A DNA stretch of 64,000 nt from Vanilla planifolia (GCA_023846275.1 CM043875.1:3655569-3719568), one strand, 5' to 3'; positions 1 to 12,831 are shown, numbered from the stretch's first letter. The notes: generated by a model from the sequence alone, not told the origin. Program-made: numbers and translations.

Positions 1-1260
1 AGAGTTGAATGCCAGGAGCTTAATCTTGTTGGAAGAGTATATGGGGGAAGACGTTCCTTTCTTTGGATTGCAAGGATTCTACTTCACAGATGGGTTCATT
101 TGAGAGGATTTTGTGTGTTTGATTTAATGAATGGATGCTTTTGTTTATATTTTGAATCTGTCAAGGTTAGAGACTGTTTGGCTGGGTGGTCCATAGCAGT
201 TGGGCGGACAAACGATGGAGTTAGATCTATGGACTCCGGATTTCAAATTGGGCACGTCGGCTATCATATGTGCTCCATTTTGGTTCGCTTTTTGTCGCTA
301 CCACTTCTGTATTGGGGCACGAAAAACCTCTTGCTTATTGCGAAAGTAATTGGGGATCCTATTCAAATTGATGGGTGGATTGTTGACTTGTAGCAATCAT
401 CTTATGCAAGAATATGGGTACGCATGAACTTATCATCTCCTCTTAAGTCAAGCATGTGGATAAATTGTTTGTTGTGACGCTCTTTTCAACGATTTGAGTA
501 TAAAGGGTTGCCCATAGTTTGCTTTACTTGTGGAAGAGTCAATCATGCTATAGGGATTTCTATTACACAAACAACCAAGCAGATTGTAGCGAAGGAGAGA
601 AATGCTAGTGTAACAATTGCTGACAAGGGTACGAAACATATAAAAGCTTTTAATCTTCCACTAATGGCAGAGGAAGATTAAGATCATGAGCAGGGCTTGG
701 GCCCTTGGGATGGTGGTCCAACCCCAAAAAAGAGTGTGCCAATGTAAATAACAATCAGTTGAGGAAATCTACTACAGCAATGGACACCTGGAAGGCAGCA
801 ATCTAATGAACCTTCAGATTTTTCTTAGCAAGGAAAGCCAAACATAAGGCCTCAACCGCTTAAGCGAGTAGTGTAGAAATCTGATTGGGTACCCAAGTTC
901 AAGTACAACAATGCAAATTCATAGTCAGAAAAGTTAGTGTCTGTTCAAATGAATCATCATCAGCATGTGCTTCAAGCTGGTTGCACAATGGTGCATTGGA
1001 AGAGGTTTGTAAATTTATTGGAGAATCGTTGAAATGTAGCTCACAAGTGGATGATCGTGACAAGGCTGCAATTGAGTCGACTAAACTACGAAGCATATCT
1101 AACTCGCCTATGGGTCGCGCTAAGTTACAATAAGTGGAAGTAAGCTTCCCCACTGTCAAAGAAGAAAATGGAGCAAGATTGCCTTCATTGGAAATCTGGA
1201 ATATATCTGAAACAGGAGCAAGCTAACTTCACCTGTTTTGGTAGTAAATCTTGCAGGTAT
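1..1260 (+). pseudogene. Degraded LINE ORF1 (DUF4283 and zinc-knuckle protein)
   Basis: This is a decayed ORF1 of a plant L1-type non-LTR retrotransposon, whose product would bind the element's RNA. By following frame changes I can read the DUF4283-type core: a WSIA-like segment near 190, PFWVRF/LPLLYWG-like residues near 275-320, NLLLIAKVIGDPIQIDGWIVDL at about 328-390, then GLPIVCFTCGRVNH at about 505-545. The last is a CCHC knuckle whose final Cys has been lost. Several stops and frameshifts break it, so no product is expected. The 5' end lies at or beyond the window start. The sequence from about 700 to 1260 continues as low-similarity ORF1 tail. The same-strand endonuclease remnant at 2500-3135 is probably its ORF2. 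The family call follows from motif order; clade assignment is inference. Confidence 0.7.
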
Positions 1261-2499
1261 TATTGGTCTTTTAATCATATAATCATTATCGAGTTATCAT
1301 GTACATTATTATAAGTCCCAGCGGTAGAATTTTCATAACTGGGCTAAGCTGGTTGGTTCTATGGAGGAACTCTGGATTCAGTGAAAATTAGTCCAAGTTA
1401 ACTGTTTTACACTAATATTATTTATTGGCAAAATTGCTTGAGTCTCTCATGGATTATAGGCTCATATACTTGCTTGCCTCTTTCATCAAGTCTCACTGGT
1501 CTTAGGTACAGGAATTGCTGGCACATGATAGAGGAAATTCTGAACCATATGGTAAATACATCTGCTATGGAAAGGAATATTGTTAATCAGTTTAATCTTA
1601 TGATGATTAACTATAAGTTAAATTGCAATGAAAGACACGACTGTGAGTACAATGATGTAAATGCAAATTACTGCTGGAATAAATTCATTGGTTGCATGGA
1701 TGATAATTCGTCTCAAAACTGCTGGACTTATCTGGAATCAATGTTTTGGGCGATAGTCGGCTGCTTACCTCTCTCCCAGTTTAATGGCAGCTTTCTATTT
1801 ATTGGTGTCTATTTTGGCTGGAAAGCAAGCTGCAAATGAAACTGTTGGTTCAAATCTTAAGTCTTGGGCACATTCATTATGTCTAATTACAACAATTAAA
1901 ATGAAGGTAGGATTATTGGCTTTTCATTTGGACTAGAAGCTTGGAATTGGCTTTAACTTTGCAGAACATATCCAAATTGGCTTGGTTTATGTTGCAAACT
2001 CCACAATGTGTGTGAATTCAAATTTGATGGTCCTAAGTGTTCAAGTACTGGCTGCCTGCAAGTTTAGAGGATTACATTTTAAATTGTTCAATGGCAACAG
2101 AGATTACAATGTAGATAAATACTAGGATGATCTCCATTGCCCATCTTTGCTAGACTAAATTCTTTGGTTGGATAAATGATCATTGGCCTCAAAGTTGTTG
2201 GAATTATCTATACTCAATCGGTTGGTAGCTGAAATTTATTGTTTTCTTGTGCTATTTTGCCTACTTACTGACTTGCTTATGGCAGATTTTCTTCCTGTAT
2301 GGGTAGTTTGGCTACTTGCAAGGGTTATTACCCATCTGTCTAGAACATTGGGATCCAAATTGTATTGCTATTGGCTCATTGTGTTTTTATGAAAACATGT
2401 TCATGTGCTTTTAGCTGCTAATTCATATATCAAATTGAAACATATGATTGCATTTATATCTAGTAATATTTGTGAAATTACGGCTACCAAGTCACGTAC

Positions 2500-3135
2500 T
2501 TATCGACAATGTATTTTCAAAGAGAATGAAGTCTTTGTTGTGATTCTGTTAGAAACAAGAGTGAAGACTTTTACTAGATGGGATTTTGATCAGCTATTGG
2601 GGTGTAATTGGAATTTATTTACACAACCAGTAGCTAGGTTATCAGAGGATATGGTCATTTTATGGTGAAATTGGGTTCAACTTGAAATCATTGAACATAC
2701 TTCACAGGTTGTCATCTTTCAGCTAAATCCTGAATGTAGTTATAAGTGGTGTTGTTGTGCAGCCATGCTTCTAAAGACTATATTGTTAGATGAGTTGGTT
2801 GGATCAGATTAGGAACCTTATTGAGTTTGGTGGGCCACTACTAGTTACTGGTGGCTTTAATGTACTGCTTGCTTAAGAGAAAAAAAATGGGGACAAAAAA
2901 CTCAGATTTGGACAACCTAAACAAGAATTCTCTAGCTTCATTCATGAAATCTAAGTGACCTTAGGTTCATTGATGATTGCTTTACTTGATGCAACAATAG
3001 AGAAGGAAATGCATGAGTTTATGAAAGGCTTGATAAAATCTTCTTCAATGTCAATAGAATGCAGGCCTTTCTGGGGCCGACATTTATTTGCCTCGTATTG
3101 GGTCTAACCATTGTCTCTTGTTAATCCAATTCCAG
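2500..3135 (+). pseudogene. Degraded LINE ORF2, endonuclease domain
   Basis: Fragment of the apurinic-like endonuclease (EEP fold) of an L1-type LINE. Readable islands in order are VVILLETRVKTF (about 2535-2575), a stretch equivalent to the central strand up to about 2690, GGFNVLLA followed by EKKNG (about 2850-2890, the usual GDFN...EKxGG), FIHE (about 2940), NNREGNA and VYERLDKIFFNV (about 2990-3053), and LPRIGSNHCLLLI (about 3090-3125, the SDH catalytic motif with D changed to N). Several stops and frame shifts separate them. No reverse transcriptase follows, so the copy was truncated or deleted after about 3135. It shares strand and spacing with the ORF1 remnant at the window start. The bases between, about 1260-2500, hold only weak ORF1 or linker sequence. 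Confidence 0.75.
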
Positions 3136-5168
3136 CAACTATATATGACATGGAAAATGCATTCAAGAGGCCCTCGTCCATTCGGACTATTTTGCTCGGA
3201 GTTACTCTCATTTTGATCTAAATTGAGACCTGAGTTGCCCGAAGCAAGTGGCTAAGTTAGAGGTGCCATACTACCTTTTGTTTTATTGTCTTAAGCTTTA
3301 CGTGATTTTGACCCTGTCATTCGTGTCAAGTTTGTTGGAATCGAAGGAAGCAGTACCAGCCATGACCTTCCTTCCACAACCAATGTTGCTTAATAGGGCC
3401 TTACCTACCCACCATGACAACTACAGTTCACTAGAGGTTCAACCAAAGCATTTCGATGCCGGCCAAAAGTTAGCCGGTGTCCTGCTGAGTCCTTAAGGAA
3501 TTTCATTTAGATTGCAAAATGTGTTAGTAGTTGTGTGTTAATGTTTACTTACTTTTATAAAAATATGTGTTAGTGCATATTAATAGATGTTAGTGATTAT
3601 AGTTTAAAAACATGTATAAATAATCTCAAAATCTGAAATAAAAAGAAGCTATGTGATGATTTGAATTATTCTATTTGTGTAGTGGATTGAGTGTGGGTGA
3701 AGCTTGGTAGGTTTCCAATTTTTTTTGTATAACTCTTTGGTGAGTGTTGTGAGCTCATTTCGTAAGCGTTACCGTTCTTCTATTCGTCCTTCTTAACCTA
3801 ATTTTTATAATTGGTAATCATCAATAAAACTATTTTTCTTTTCCTTTAACTTGAGCTATTGTTTTGCAAATTAGAACCCGATGTTATAGCAATTGCTTGG
3901 TTAGCAATGTAGAAATTGCATATGCACTATCTACTCACTAGTTTACCCATGAAGTGGTCATCCAATGTTCAATAATAGATACTTGTAAAATGAATAGAAT
4001 CAAAATAACTTTTTTTTATTTTTAAGCTTTGATTTTGTATATTCTACTCTCACATCAGCTTGGAAGTAAAGAATCATTATTCCTCTCTATTACTTGTCTA
4101 TCTCCTTTGTCACTTTGGAAGCTTTTCTTGAATCCTCTCCAAATGCTTTTGCCCTAGGAAGAATAAACTTGAGGTGAGATAGCATTGTTGCCATATTAGA
4201 TTGGGGCATTATAAGGTCAAAAGGTCACAAGAATGAGAATGATGAACCTCCTGAGAAGCATCCCAAAAAATAGACTTGATACCCTCTTGTGGATTTTTAT
4301 TTGCAAATTTTTACCTCATTTAGGATGTTCTTAACAAATAGTTCCGCATTCTTCTTTTTGAAGTGCCAATCTTCCACCTCATAAAGTTCGTCCTCCAAAG
4401 CTTCATCATCTATCTTCCACCTCGGCCTCTCAAAGCCTCATCATCAATCTTCCACCTCGGCCTCGGCAATTTTTTTTGCCGCTCCTTGTGATGATTGATC
4501 TGATCTCATCACCAACGGTTGGTGTCTTGTTAGCGCGCTCCCTTTCTTCCCCAGTACCATCTTCTCTATGTCCCAACTCACTCAAAAGAAGCCCTTGGAT
4601 TGCTTTGCTCAGCAGTCAAAGGAAGCCCATCAAAGACCTTTCTAATCATGATCTCTCAAAGAGGGATGCTACAAATATAACAAACAGAAATTAGATACCA
4701 AAGACAATGTTTTTTACATGAACGAGAAAGCTAATCCACTTGCAATTACTATGACAAAAGTATCATACAACAAACACTTAAATCATCTCCATGACCTATG
4801 TGAAGGCCACGGCCGATTAAAGGAATTTTATTCTACTGCACCTTGGCTTGGAACAGTCCATGACGCCAATAATATTATTAGAATTGAAGAAGGAATGATG
4901 GGTATCTTATGTTCTTTATATTGTTGTAACCTTGTTGTATACTATTTTATACCCTTTTTTGAAGAGAAATCTTGACACAGTGGTTGTCATTATTATGTAA
5001 CTTGAATGTGGGTAAGACTGTATATATTACATATTTTTTGTCTAATTGTTTCTTAATTCATGCACATAATTGAACTTTGTAGCAATCAACTTACCTTATT
5101 CATCTTCTAGTTCTATCTGTTCTATCCTGTCCTCAGCCTCATTGATATCTTGCAATACAAATTTTCAG
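3136..5168. other. Non-coding spacer or intron before the DUF760 exons
   Basis: No coding exon can be supported here. The stretch may be the first intron of the DUF760 gene, because the exon at 5169 opens with an acceptor site and a split codon. It holds a short imperfect tandem repeat at about 4366-4468 (roughly 36-bp units sharing ATCTTCCACCTCGG). Open frames at 4476-4694 and 4718-4975 resemble no family I know and lack splice or start context. Confidence 0.4.
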
Positions 5169-6047
5169 GCGTATTGCAGAAGTAAGAGAGAAGGATAGGC
5201 AGAAGTCCCTGGAGGAGATAATCTACTGCTTCATTGTGCAGAAGTTCCTGGAGAATGGCATTTCAATGATTCCCAAAATATCTCCATCTTCTGCTTACCC
5301 TACTGCCCAGGTGGACTCATGGCCAGATCAAGCTCGGAAGCTGGAAGCCATACACTCCTCCGATGCGAGGGAGATGATCCAAAGCCATCTCACCCTCATC
5401 CTTGGACAAAGGGTCGTTGGCGCTCTGAACACCATCGTGCAGATCAGCAATCTCAGGCTCGGAAAGCTGTACGCCGCTTCCATCATGTATGGCTACTTCC
5501 TCAAGCGAGTGGATGAAAGGTACCAACTCGAGAGAACCTTGAACACTCTTCCGAAGAGTATTCCTGGCCAAAGGATCTTTGACGACCTGAAACCCAACCC
5601 ATTCTGGGACCTGGATTCGCTCGTGCAGATTTCACCAAGCGAGGGGTCCGTTTGCATGTCATATTTCAATCTAATTTCTCATGTTTCTGTCTTTTCTAAA
5701 CTTCATTTTGAAATCTCAGAGATGAAGGTGAAGAAGACGAACGATTTGGGAGGTCGTACCAACTGAGATCATACGTTATGTACTTGGATGCAGAAACCTT
5801 GCAGAGGTACGCGACGATTCGGTCGAAAGAGGCGGTCTCCTTGATCGAGAAGCAAACGCAATCGGTGTTTGGTAGACCTGATATAAGGATAGCAGACGAT
5901 GGAACGCTGGAGACTTCCGGTGATACGGTGGTGGGGATTTCTTTCTCCGGTCTCATGATGCTGGTCTTGGAGGCGGTCGCATTTGGATCGTTTTTGTGGG
6001 AAGCCGAGAGCTATGTGGAGTCCAAGTATCACTTTGTGGCCAACTGA
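5169..6047 (+). CDS. DUF760 family protein (UV-B-induced At3g17800-like), 3' exons
   Basis: The last two exons of a DUF760 protein, a plant family of chloroplast-targeted proteins of unknown biochemical function that includes the UV-B-induced protein At3g17800. Exon A runs 5169-5645 (acceptor TTTTCAG, opening with the third base of a codon) and exon B 5720-6047 (stop TGA 6045-6047). The 74-bp intron is GT-AG and splits a Gly codon. The readable protein is about 266 residues. It starts RIAEVREKDRQKSLEEI and contains the family signatures KLYAASIMYGYFLKRVDERY, LRSYVMYLDAETLQRYATIR and LEAVAFGSFLWEAESYVES close to the C terminus. Relatives have a first exon with the transit peptide and an N-terminal helix, ending just before the RRIAEV motif. 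I could not find it between 3136 and 5168, so it is either left of the window or lost. The two exons themselves show no lesion, which favours a live gene with a long TE-containing intron. Confidence 0.85.
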
Positions 6048-8245
6048 TGCTTCTTTCTTTAGCCAAATGTCCTATTGTGCAGCTAATAGAGAAATATAGC
6101 TTTTTCTACAGTTAAACAAATTAAATATTAGTATACTTATTTTATGAAATCACTTCATATATAGCAACAAATAGATAAATATATTTATTTTTTCTTTTCA
6201 AAAATATGATTACAAGTTTATAAAAGAAAAGTTGATTCCCCTCTCCTCTCTCTCTCTCTATCAAAATATTTATCTATTTTCTTAAAGTTATAATCATAAA
6301 TATATTAGGTAGCCTGTCAAAACTTGTTTCTTTCTATACAAGAAAAAATCCACTCATATTGGTATTTTTTCAAATACATTTTTTAATAATAATATACATT
6401 TTTCACAAAAAGAAGAAAAAAAAAATGTGAGATAGCTTTCTTCAATTGGCTATTTGCGTAACGCCCTTCAATTTGTACCCTTGCCAACATTGAATATATT
6501 ATCCTTTTATTTTATTTTTTATGTAACTATTTTTCATCAAATAACAAATTAATTCAACCAGTCTAACAATAGACTGCCAAATATATTTTTTATAATATTT
6601 GATAACTTTTATTTTTTTAATATATATATACTTATTTATTTATATTTATATTCAAAAGTTGGGATGGTGACTTTGGGTGTTTATGGCATGTTGATTCGTG
6701 TATATCCTCGGCTTTAGTGGAGTGGTGGCTTAAGCTGTAACGGCCACATCAATGAACCAAGTGGCGTGCCACCACTAAACTTTAAATTGTAGTCCATCTG
6801 TGGATGATGATAAATTGGCCTTTATTAAGTTTTTTTAAATCATTATTTATTTGTGACAAAGATAAATAATGGGTATTCCAATTTTATTTGCATAAATTAT
6901 TATTTTTAATAAATTATCATGATATGCTAATGATAAATTAATTATAATTTATATTAATTAATGCATGCATACCCTCCTATTTATGAATAAAAATATTAAA
7001 AAAAGTTTCAATGTGTAGTTATCTATTATTTTCATGAAAACATCAATACAACACAACACTTAGGAAGACTTGCAAAATATCATGTATCAATGTTAACCTC
7101 ATATAAACTATGTCGAAAAAGAAATTGAAGTAGTTGTAAAATGAATCGAGGAATAGTTGAGAAACTATCTCAGGGTTAAATAGAAGCGGTACTTTTGAAA
7201 TGACATGAATATTATTTTTAAAATGACATGTGACTTTTAATATAAAATTTTTAAAAATATATAATTAAGATTGTGTTATAAAGAACTTCAAATTTCATTT
7301 ATTGTAATTGAAAATTCTTATGTCCTTTTTAACAATTTATTAATCATTTTTTTTTAATTTATAAGATAATTTATAAAAAAAAAGTAATTAATTTATTTAG
7401 ATTGTACAAATCAAATCATATCATTAAGTATAACATAATAAAAAAAATATCACTTATTATATTATAAATAATAAAATAATATTAAAAATATCTAAAAAAA
7501 ATAAAACAAAATCCTTTTAAAAAATTAAAGAAAATTTTATATTTTTGAAATAAATTAAAATTTATTATATTCTTTTTAATCAAAATAATTAAATACTATT
7601 TTAATATTTCATAATATTAATTATTTTGTTAATATTTATACCAAAAATATTTATAAAAATATATATTTTAACTATTTTTAAAATATATATTTTAATCCAA
7701 TTTTTTATTAATTAAGTTAATATTTAGTAAACTTTATATGTACATATTGATACAAATTATTGCATAATAATTGAAAAGGTCAAATTGTTTTCACTTTTGA
7801 TTGCATTGTTACCTCTTAAAAGGTTATAAAAAAAGAAATAAAAAATATTATAACAATGAAAGAAGAGATTTATTAAAATTTTAATATTTTAAATTTTTTT
7901 TAAAAAAAAAATCTTGATTCGCAAACAGTTCTTTTCTCCCCCAAAAAAACTCCTACTCTTCAAAGCTTTGGACGCGTTCCACCCTAGTTGGCTCCTTTTT
8001 GACAATGTTACCCTTGACTTGTTCATATAATCAGTTACGAAGCAACCAAGTTTTCAATAACATTTCTGTAATTATCCTTATTCATGGGGGTATTCTATAG
8101 TGTTTTTTTTAGGCACAATGGAAAAATCGCCGCCTTTTCCTTTGGTTTTTTTTTTTATAATTTCTTCTTCCGCCGGTTGAGAATCAATAAATCGCGTCTC
8201 CGAAACCTTCCTCTTCGCTTACTTCTCCCTTCCTTCTTCGTTGCG
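6048..8245. other. AT-rich intergenic region and XTH 5' region
   Basis: About 2.2 kb between the DUF760 stop and the XTH start. Most is A/T homopolymer-rich sequence with no supported ORF; 7200-7700 is close to pure A+T. The last 300 bp become GC- and pyrimidine-rich and probably hold the XTH promoter and 5' UTR. I cannot pin a TATA box with confidence. An open frame covering 8084-8245 in phase with the XTH start is most likely 5' UTR, because the signal peptide begins at the ATG at 8246. Confidence 0.5.
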
Positions 8246-10483
8246 ATGGCGATGGAGATGGTGACGACGATCTTAGCGTTAGTGGTCCTCTCGGCAGCGT
8301 TGATGTCGACGGCTTTCAACGTTCCGTCGATCGCCTTCGACGAGGGATACGAGGCGCTATTTGGGGAGAGGAACATCGTGCGGTCCTCCGGCGGGCGGAC
8401 GGTCAAGATTCTCCTCAATCAATATTCCGGTAAGCGATCTCGCCGCCGTTCGTTCACCCTTTCCGTCCGTCGATTCTGACCGCGGATGAGACCTCCGTTT
8501 GATTCCGCAGGGTCAGGGTTCATCTCCTCGGATCTTTATTACCATGGATTGTTTAGCGCGTCGATTAAGCTTCCGTCGGACCACACGGCCGGCGTCGTCG
8601 TCGCCTTCTACGTGAGTAACGCCGTCTCTTTCTCACGTTTCTAATCCGCTTTCCTTTCTCTCTCATCTCTCTCCTCCTCTTCCCAATTTCGATTTTTTCT
8701 TTTTTAAAAAAAAATTATGAAAAAAAAGGGCAAAACCGCGTTTAATCGGACGAAAAAACCTCCCCCAAGCCGGCCTTCCAACCGTTTTGCTGCCGGCTAC
8801 TTTACGTTAAAGGGTATTTCAGTCATTAACTCATATTGATTATTTAATACCGAATTTTAAAACTTTTCTTATTAAAATCGAAATTAATCAGCATGCAAGA
8901 ACGCAGTTGCGCTTTGGCATAGCTTAACAAACAATACTTTTGCGTTTTGGCTGACGGCGGTTCAACGGTGCAGATGTCGAACGGGGACATATTCGAGAAG
9001 AACCACGACGAGATTGACTTCGAGTTCCTCGGCAACGTGAGGGGGAAGGAGTGGCGAGTTCAGACGAACGTGTACGGCAACGGAAGCACCAGCCGCGGGC
9101 GAGAAGAGCGCTATCTGCTGCCGTTCGACCCCACCGCTGAAGCCCATCGCTACTCTGTTCTCTGGACCAACACCACCATCATGTAAGTTCTTTTATCTTT
9201 TTAGGATTCTTTGCTCTGTGAATAAAAAAGAAGTATTCCAGCTATTTTTTTCTCTTAAAATTTCCGTATTTTATTTCTTAAAACCATATTTTTTTTGTTA
9301 ATCCTTGACGTAGACATCTTGTAAAGTCGAAAGTTTTGTTCTTTTTCCGTGGGCTACATCTGGATTAGATCATACGTATAAAGATTGTTCTCATCTAATC
9401 ATAGTTCAAAAAAATTGAGGAATAATTGAAGAGGCAATCATAGATTAGATGATTAGCAGGATAATTATTAGTTAGTTGATGATTAAATACTCGATTGGGA
9501 CACAATACAGATGATTAATAAACCATTAAATTAGTTTTGAACAATAGTTTCGTGTCTTATTAGGTCTCTATAGTTACATTAATATAGTAATTAAGTTCTC
9601 AATAATTTTTTATACATCAAAGATATCATTCTTTATAATACAATCATTTTATTAAATTTTTATCATAATATATTCATCAAACATATATTTTATTAATCAA
9701 GTTACTATTCAGTAATAAAGGCAAAACAAAAATCAAATGATATGTTGTGATGATGAAATTCAAAAGATAGGTCTATAAAGATTAAAAGATTTAAATAAAA
9801 TTGATATTTTGAATAAATGGGTTTATTTTTTATGAGAAGGAAGTTTAATAAAAATGGAAATCAAGGTTTGTTAAATTGTATTTGTTAGGATATGAAAAGG
9901 CCAAAATGAAAATTAAATAGAGTTTGAAAAGCTGTTACCAAACTTCTCATACAGCTTCTACATCGACGAGACCCCCATCAGAGAGGTGGCACGAAGCGCC
10001 GCGATGGCCGGCGACTACCCATCAAAGCCCATGTCTGTTTACGCCACCATATGGGACGGCTCGGGCTGGGCCACCGACGGAGGCAAGCACAAGGCGGACT
10101 ACCGGTACGCCCCCTTCGTCGCCGAGTTCTCCGACCTCGTCCTCCATGGCTGCCGCCTCGACCCCATCCAGCAGCTGCCGGCGGCAGAGCAGTGTGGCGA
10201 GGCGGAGGCCGAGACCGCCGCGGCCGACTACGCCGTCCTCACCCAAGCTAGCCGCGAAGCCATGCTCCGCTTCCGGCGGCGCTACATCACCTACTCCTGC
10301 TGCTACGACGAGAGGAGGTACCAAGTTCCGTTGCCGGACTGCGGAGCCATCGTGGCCGAGAAAGATGGGTTTTGGAACTCTGGTGACTCCAAGGTCCAGC
10401 GGAAGCTGGCGGTTCGTCGGCACAGGGGAAGGCGGCGCGGCCGGGCCCGAAGCAGAGTTGACACCAACGGACAGGCTGAATAG
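8246..10483 (+). CDS. Xyloglucan endotransglucosylase/hydrolase, group III (XTH27/28/30-like)
   Basis: Secreted GH16 cell-wall enzyme that cuts and rejoins (or hydrolyses) xyloglucan. Four exons: 8246-8429, 8511-8611, 8974-9182 and 9955-10483, with GT-AG introns in the usual XTH positions. The product is 340 residues, a normal family length. Residues 1-23 form a signal peptide (MAMEMVTTILALVVLSAALM). The GH16 core follows, with catalytic HDEIDFEFLGN at 106-116: E108 nucleophile, D110 helper, E112 acid/base. The N-glycosylation sequon NGS at 131-133 lies just downstream, as in active XTHs. FYIDETPIREV and YATIWDGSGWAT are followed by the XET C-terminal domain, including FRRRYITYSCCYDERRY and a basic Arg-rich tail typical of group III. 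All catalytic residues are intact. The third intron (772 bp) is AT-rich. Assignment to the XTH30-like branch is from overall resemblance; hydrolase versus transferase preference cannot be read here. Confidence 0.93.
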
Positions 10484-11464
10484 AAGCTTGATTACATGCC
10501 GATCTCCTTTACTGCTGTAGTACAGCTATGCCATGTTTTGCTTGCTGGTTGTTCAGATGTCATGTTGGGTTATAAAAGTTGGTTTGGAGGCGGATTGTTG
10601 TTCATTATGTAAGTATGACGACTTCAGAGTATCTAATAAGAACATATTGTTGATTCTTTGACCTTACATTGTGTGTTTGGTTGTCAATAACTGTTCATTT
10701 TCTGTAAGTCTTATATAATTAAAAAGAGCTTTATCTTCTAATAGTTTATTGACATTTCTCAAAGTCCATTGCTATTCTCTTCATAGCCTATGTGAGAGCA
10801 TTCATTCTTATACTTCTCTGCTTAAAAGTTTTACATTTTATCTAGTGATTCCTTTGATTAAATGAAATGGTTTGATGCTTTGGGTAATAAGAAAGCTATC
10901 ACAGGTGCATATGCTTTGATTTGATCTTTTGGCTGATTTGGGAAGAACTTTATTTAGTGGTAGATAAGTCTTTCACCCATTTCCTGCTTTGTTATTCTTT
11001 GTTTGATGAATCACGTTTGTTATTCTACCAAAACAATGCAGATTATTTGTCCTGGGTGAACTACTTCTCATTGATTTTTGAAAGATTGATTTGAAATAGC
11101 TAGGTCTTTTTGGTGACAAGAGATCTAGTCAAGGCGGCTGCATATGCTTGGGTTTGATATATGACAGCTCAAATCTCCCTGTTGTTTTGTTGTTCCTTCT
11201 TGGTTGTCATGCTGTTAGGAACTGGAGTGGAGGAATATTATTGAAACCATGGTGTCTTTTTGGCCCAAAAGTGGATTCCCTTTCTTTAAAATCCATGCTG
11301 TTGCTTGCTGTGGGATTCATTGCCTCCAGGTTTGGCAAAGAGGCCAATTGCTCCTTTTGGGGATGGTGATGATGACATCTTCCTCAGAAGTAGGTTTGCT
11401 GTTTGTTTGAAAGAGATGGGGGAAGGCTTTTGGTTTACATGTTTGATGTGCCTGTTTTGGGAGC
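10484..11464. other. XTH 3' UTR and intergenic DNA
   Basis: Sequence downstream of the XTH stop, containing the likely 3' UTR up to about 10650 (AATAAGAA at about 10635 could serve for polyadenylation). The rest is less AT-rich than the other spacers. An open frame at about 11332-11469 would continue a few codons past the retrotransposon if the insertion were removed. I recognise no protein in it. Confidence 0.35.
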
Positions 11465-11469
11465 CTGGG
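11465..11469. repeat. Target-site duplication, left copy (CTGGG)
   Basis: Five bases CTGGG directly left of the chromovirus LTR. They match exactly the five bases at 18992-18996 to the right of the other LTR, as expected for integrase-mediated insertion of a Ty3/gypsy element. Confidence 0.93.
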
Positions 11470-12831
11470 TGATGCCGGACGGATTTAAGCTTTTGTTTAT
11501 TGAGCAATACAAGCGATTAACCTGCAAACTTTTAGGGAAATAAAGAAAACTTGTGGGAAATTACGTGAAATTTCGAAAAAGGTAACACGCTTGAGACACC
11601 CGTCCAAGGCGATCCTAGCCAAGAGGGGACCGTGGGCAACACAGAGGTTGCTCCGTATGCTAGGCCCGCTACCTCTCGACGGTGCAGACACGGGGTACTC
11701 GGGATGGGTTAATAATACCGATCTCGAAAAATAAAATTTTGAAAGATCGCTCAACACAGACTTAAGAGTCGGATGATCGAACTAATCAACACTAGTTTCG
11801 AGGATAACGAAGTAAGTTGTACGCGAAAAGAGTGAACCAGAGGCAACGAAGAAAATCGGATAGTAGGAAAGTGAACAGCGAGGAAATCCAAAATCCGCGA
11901 AGGAAACACGTCAAGTAAGGGAAGTGGCGGGAAGTTTCCGAGCGTACCGTTAGTACGGAAGTTGACTTGCGTTTCGTGGGTGAAGCGCGAAGATATTGCT
12001 TTAGAATGGTTGATGGACTGGCACGGCGTCTCACCGCTTGGGCCTCACACCCCTCCTTCCAGTATCGGAGCCTCGACGAATCAGCACGTCGAAGTTCTTG
12101 ATGCACTCACACTTGAGCTCTCAACAAGAAGCAAGAAAACACAAATTCTCATTCACTAAGCGTCTTCTAACATAAGGGTAGGCCTCCCCTTTTATAGGGA
12201 GCCTAAGGGTACAAAAATACATAAAAAGCCTTAAAATAAGCTGTTCCCAAACTTAATTAGAACTTGCAAGGGACGGTTGAGCTGTCGCACGTGCGCCGCG
12301 TGCGTGCGCCGCGCGCGTGCGCCGCGCGTATGGGCGTGGGCACTGCTGTCGGTGCTTTCGGCGCGGCGTGGGCGGGTGCGGCGGAGTTCGGGTCGCGCCG
12401 ACCCGCGAGGGCGGGCGGGTGACCCGAAAGCATAATCGGGACGGGCGGACCCGATACCGACCGCGGTGACCCGATTGGAGGCGGACGGGTCGCTGGCGGC
12501 CCGCAGGGGCCGTCGCGTCGATGGTGCGGTACCCGCGCGCGGGGGCGCGCCGCGGTCCTGGCTGAGCGCACGCGCGCGCCCCTGCGGAGCTGTTTGTTGG
12601 GCAGCGGCCGGCGGACTGCCGGCGGACGGCGGCGGACGGACGGCGTTCGGCGGGGCGGTGGGACCTGAGTCGCCGGTGAGCGTCTTGAATGTTTTAAAAG
12701 TCCGTTTTTTAGCATAGATTTTATTTTCGAGCTCCAAATTGACCCTGCACAAAAATAAATTCCTCGAGCTATATCGTGCCTGACGGGATTGGGCGCGTCG
12801 AAAGTCTCGAATGTAACTGGTGTCCGCACCA
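11470..12831 (-). repeat. 3' LTR of the chromovirus
   Basis: 1362-bp LTR bounded by TG and CA, about 99% identical to the copy at 17626-18991. In element orientation it runs from 12831 down to 11470: GC-rich U3 (about 12250-12670), TATA box at 12190-12198, then R/U5. It lacks 4 bp of a CG run present in the 5' LTR. Confidence 0.95.
12190..12198 (-). promoter_or_regulatory. TATA box in the 3' LTR
   Basis: CTATAAAAG on the - strand, a textbook plant TATA box just downstream (in element sense) of the GC-rich U3. Because this LTR is the 3' copy, transcription from it would read out leftwards toward the XTH gene, antisense to it. That read-out is inference. Confidence 0.7.

Noticed and set aside
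100..393. 97-residue frame as an independent gene
   Set aside because: It is a frame-shifted part of the LINE ORF1 remnant.
8084..8245. N-terminal extension of XTH from an upstream in-frame ATG
   Set aside because: The extension is Phe/Arg-rich and would bury the signal peptide; the ATG at 8246 gives a standard XTH start.
11962..12159. 65-residue frames repeated at 18118-18315, and 104-residue frames on the other strand
   Set aside because: They lie wholly in the two LTRs and are duplicated only because the LTRs are.
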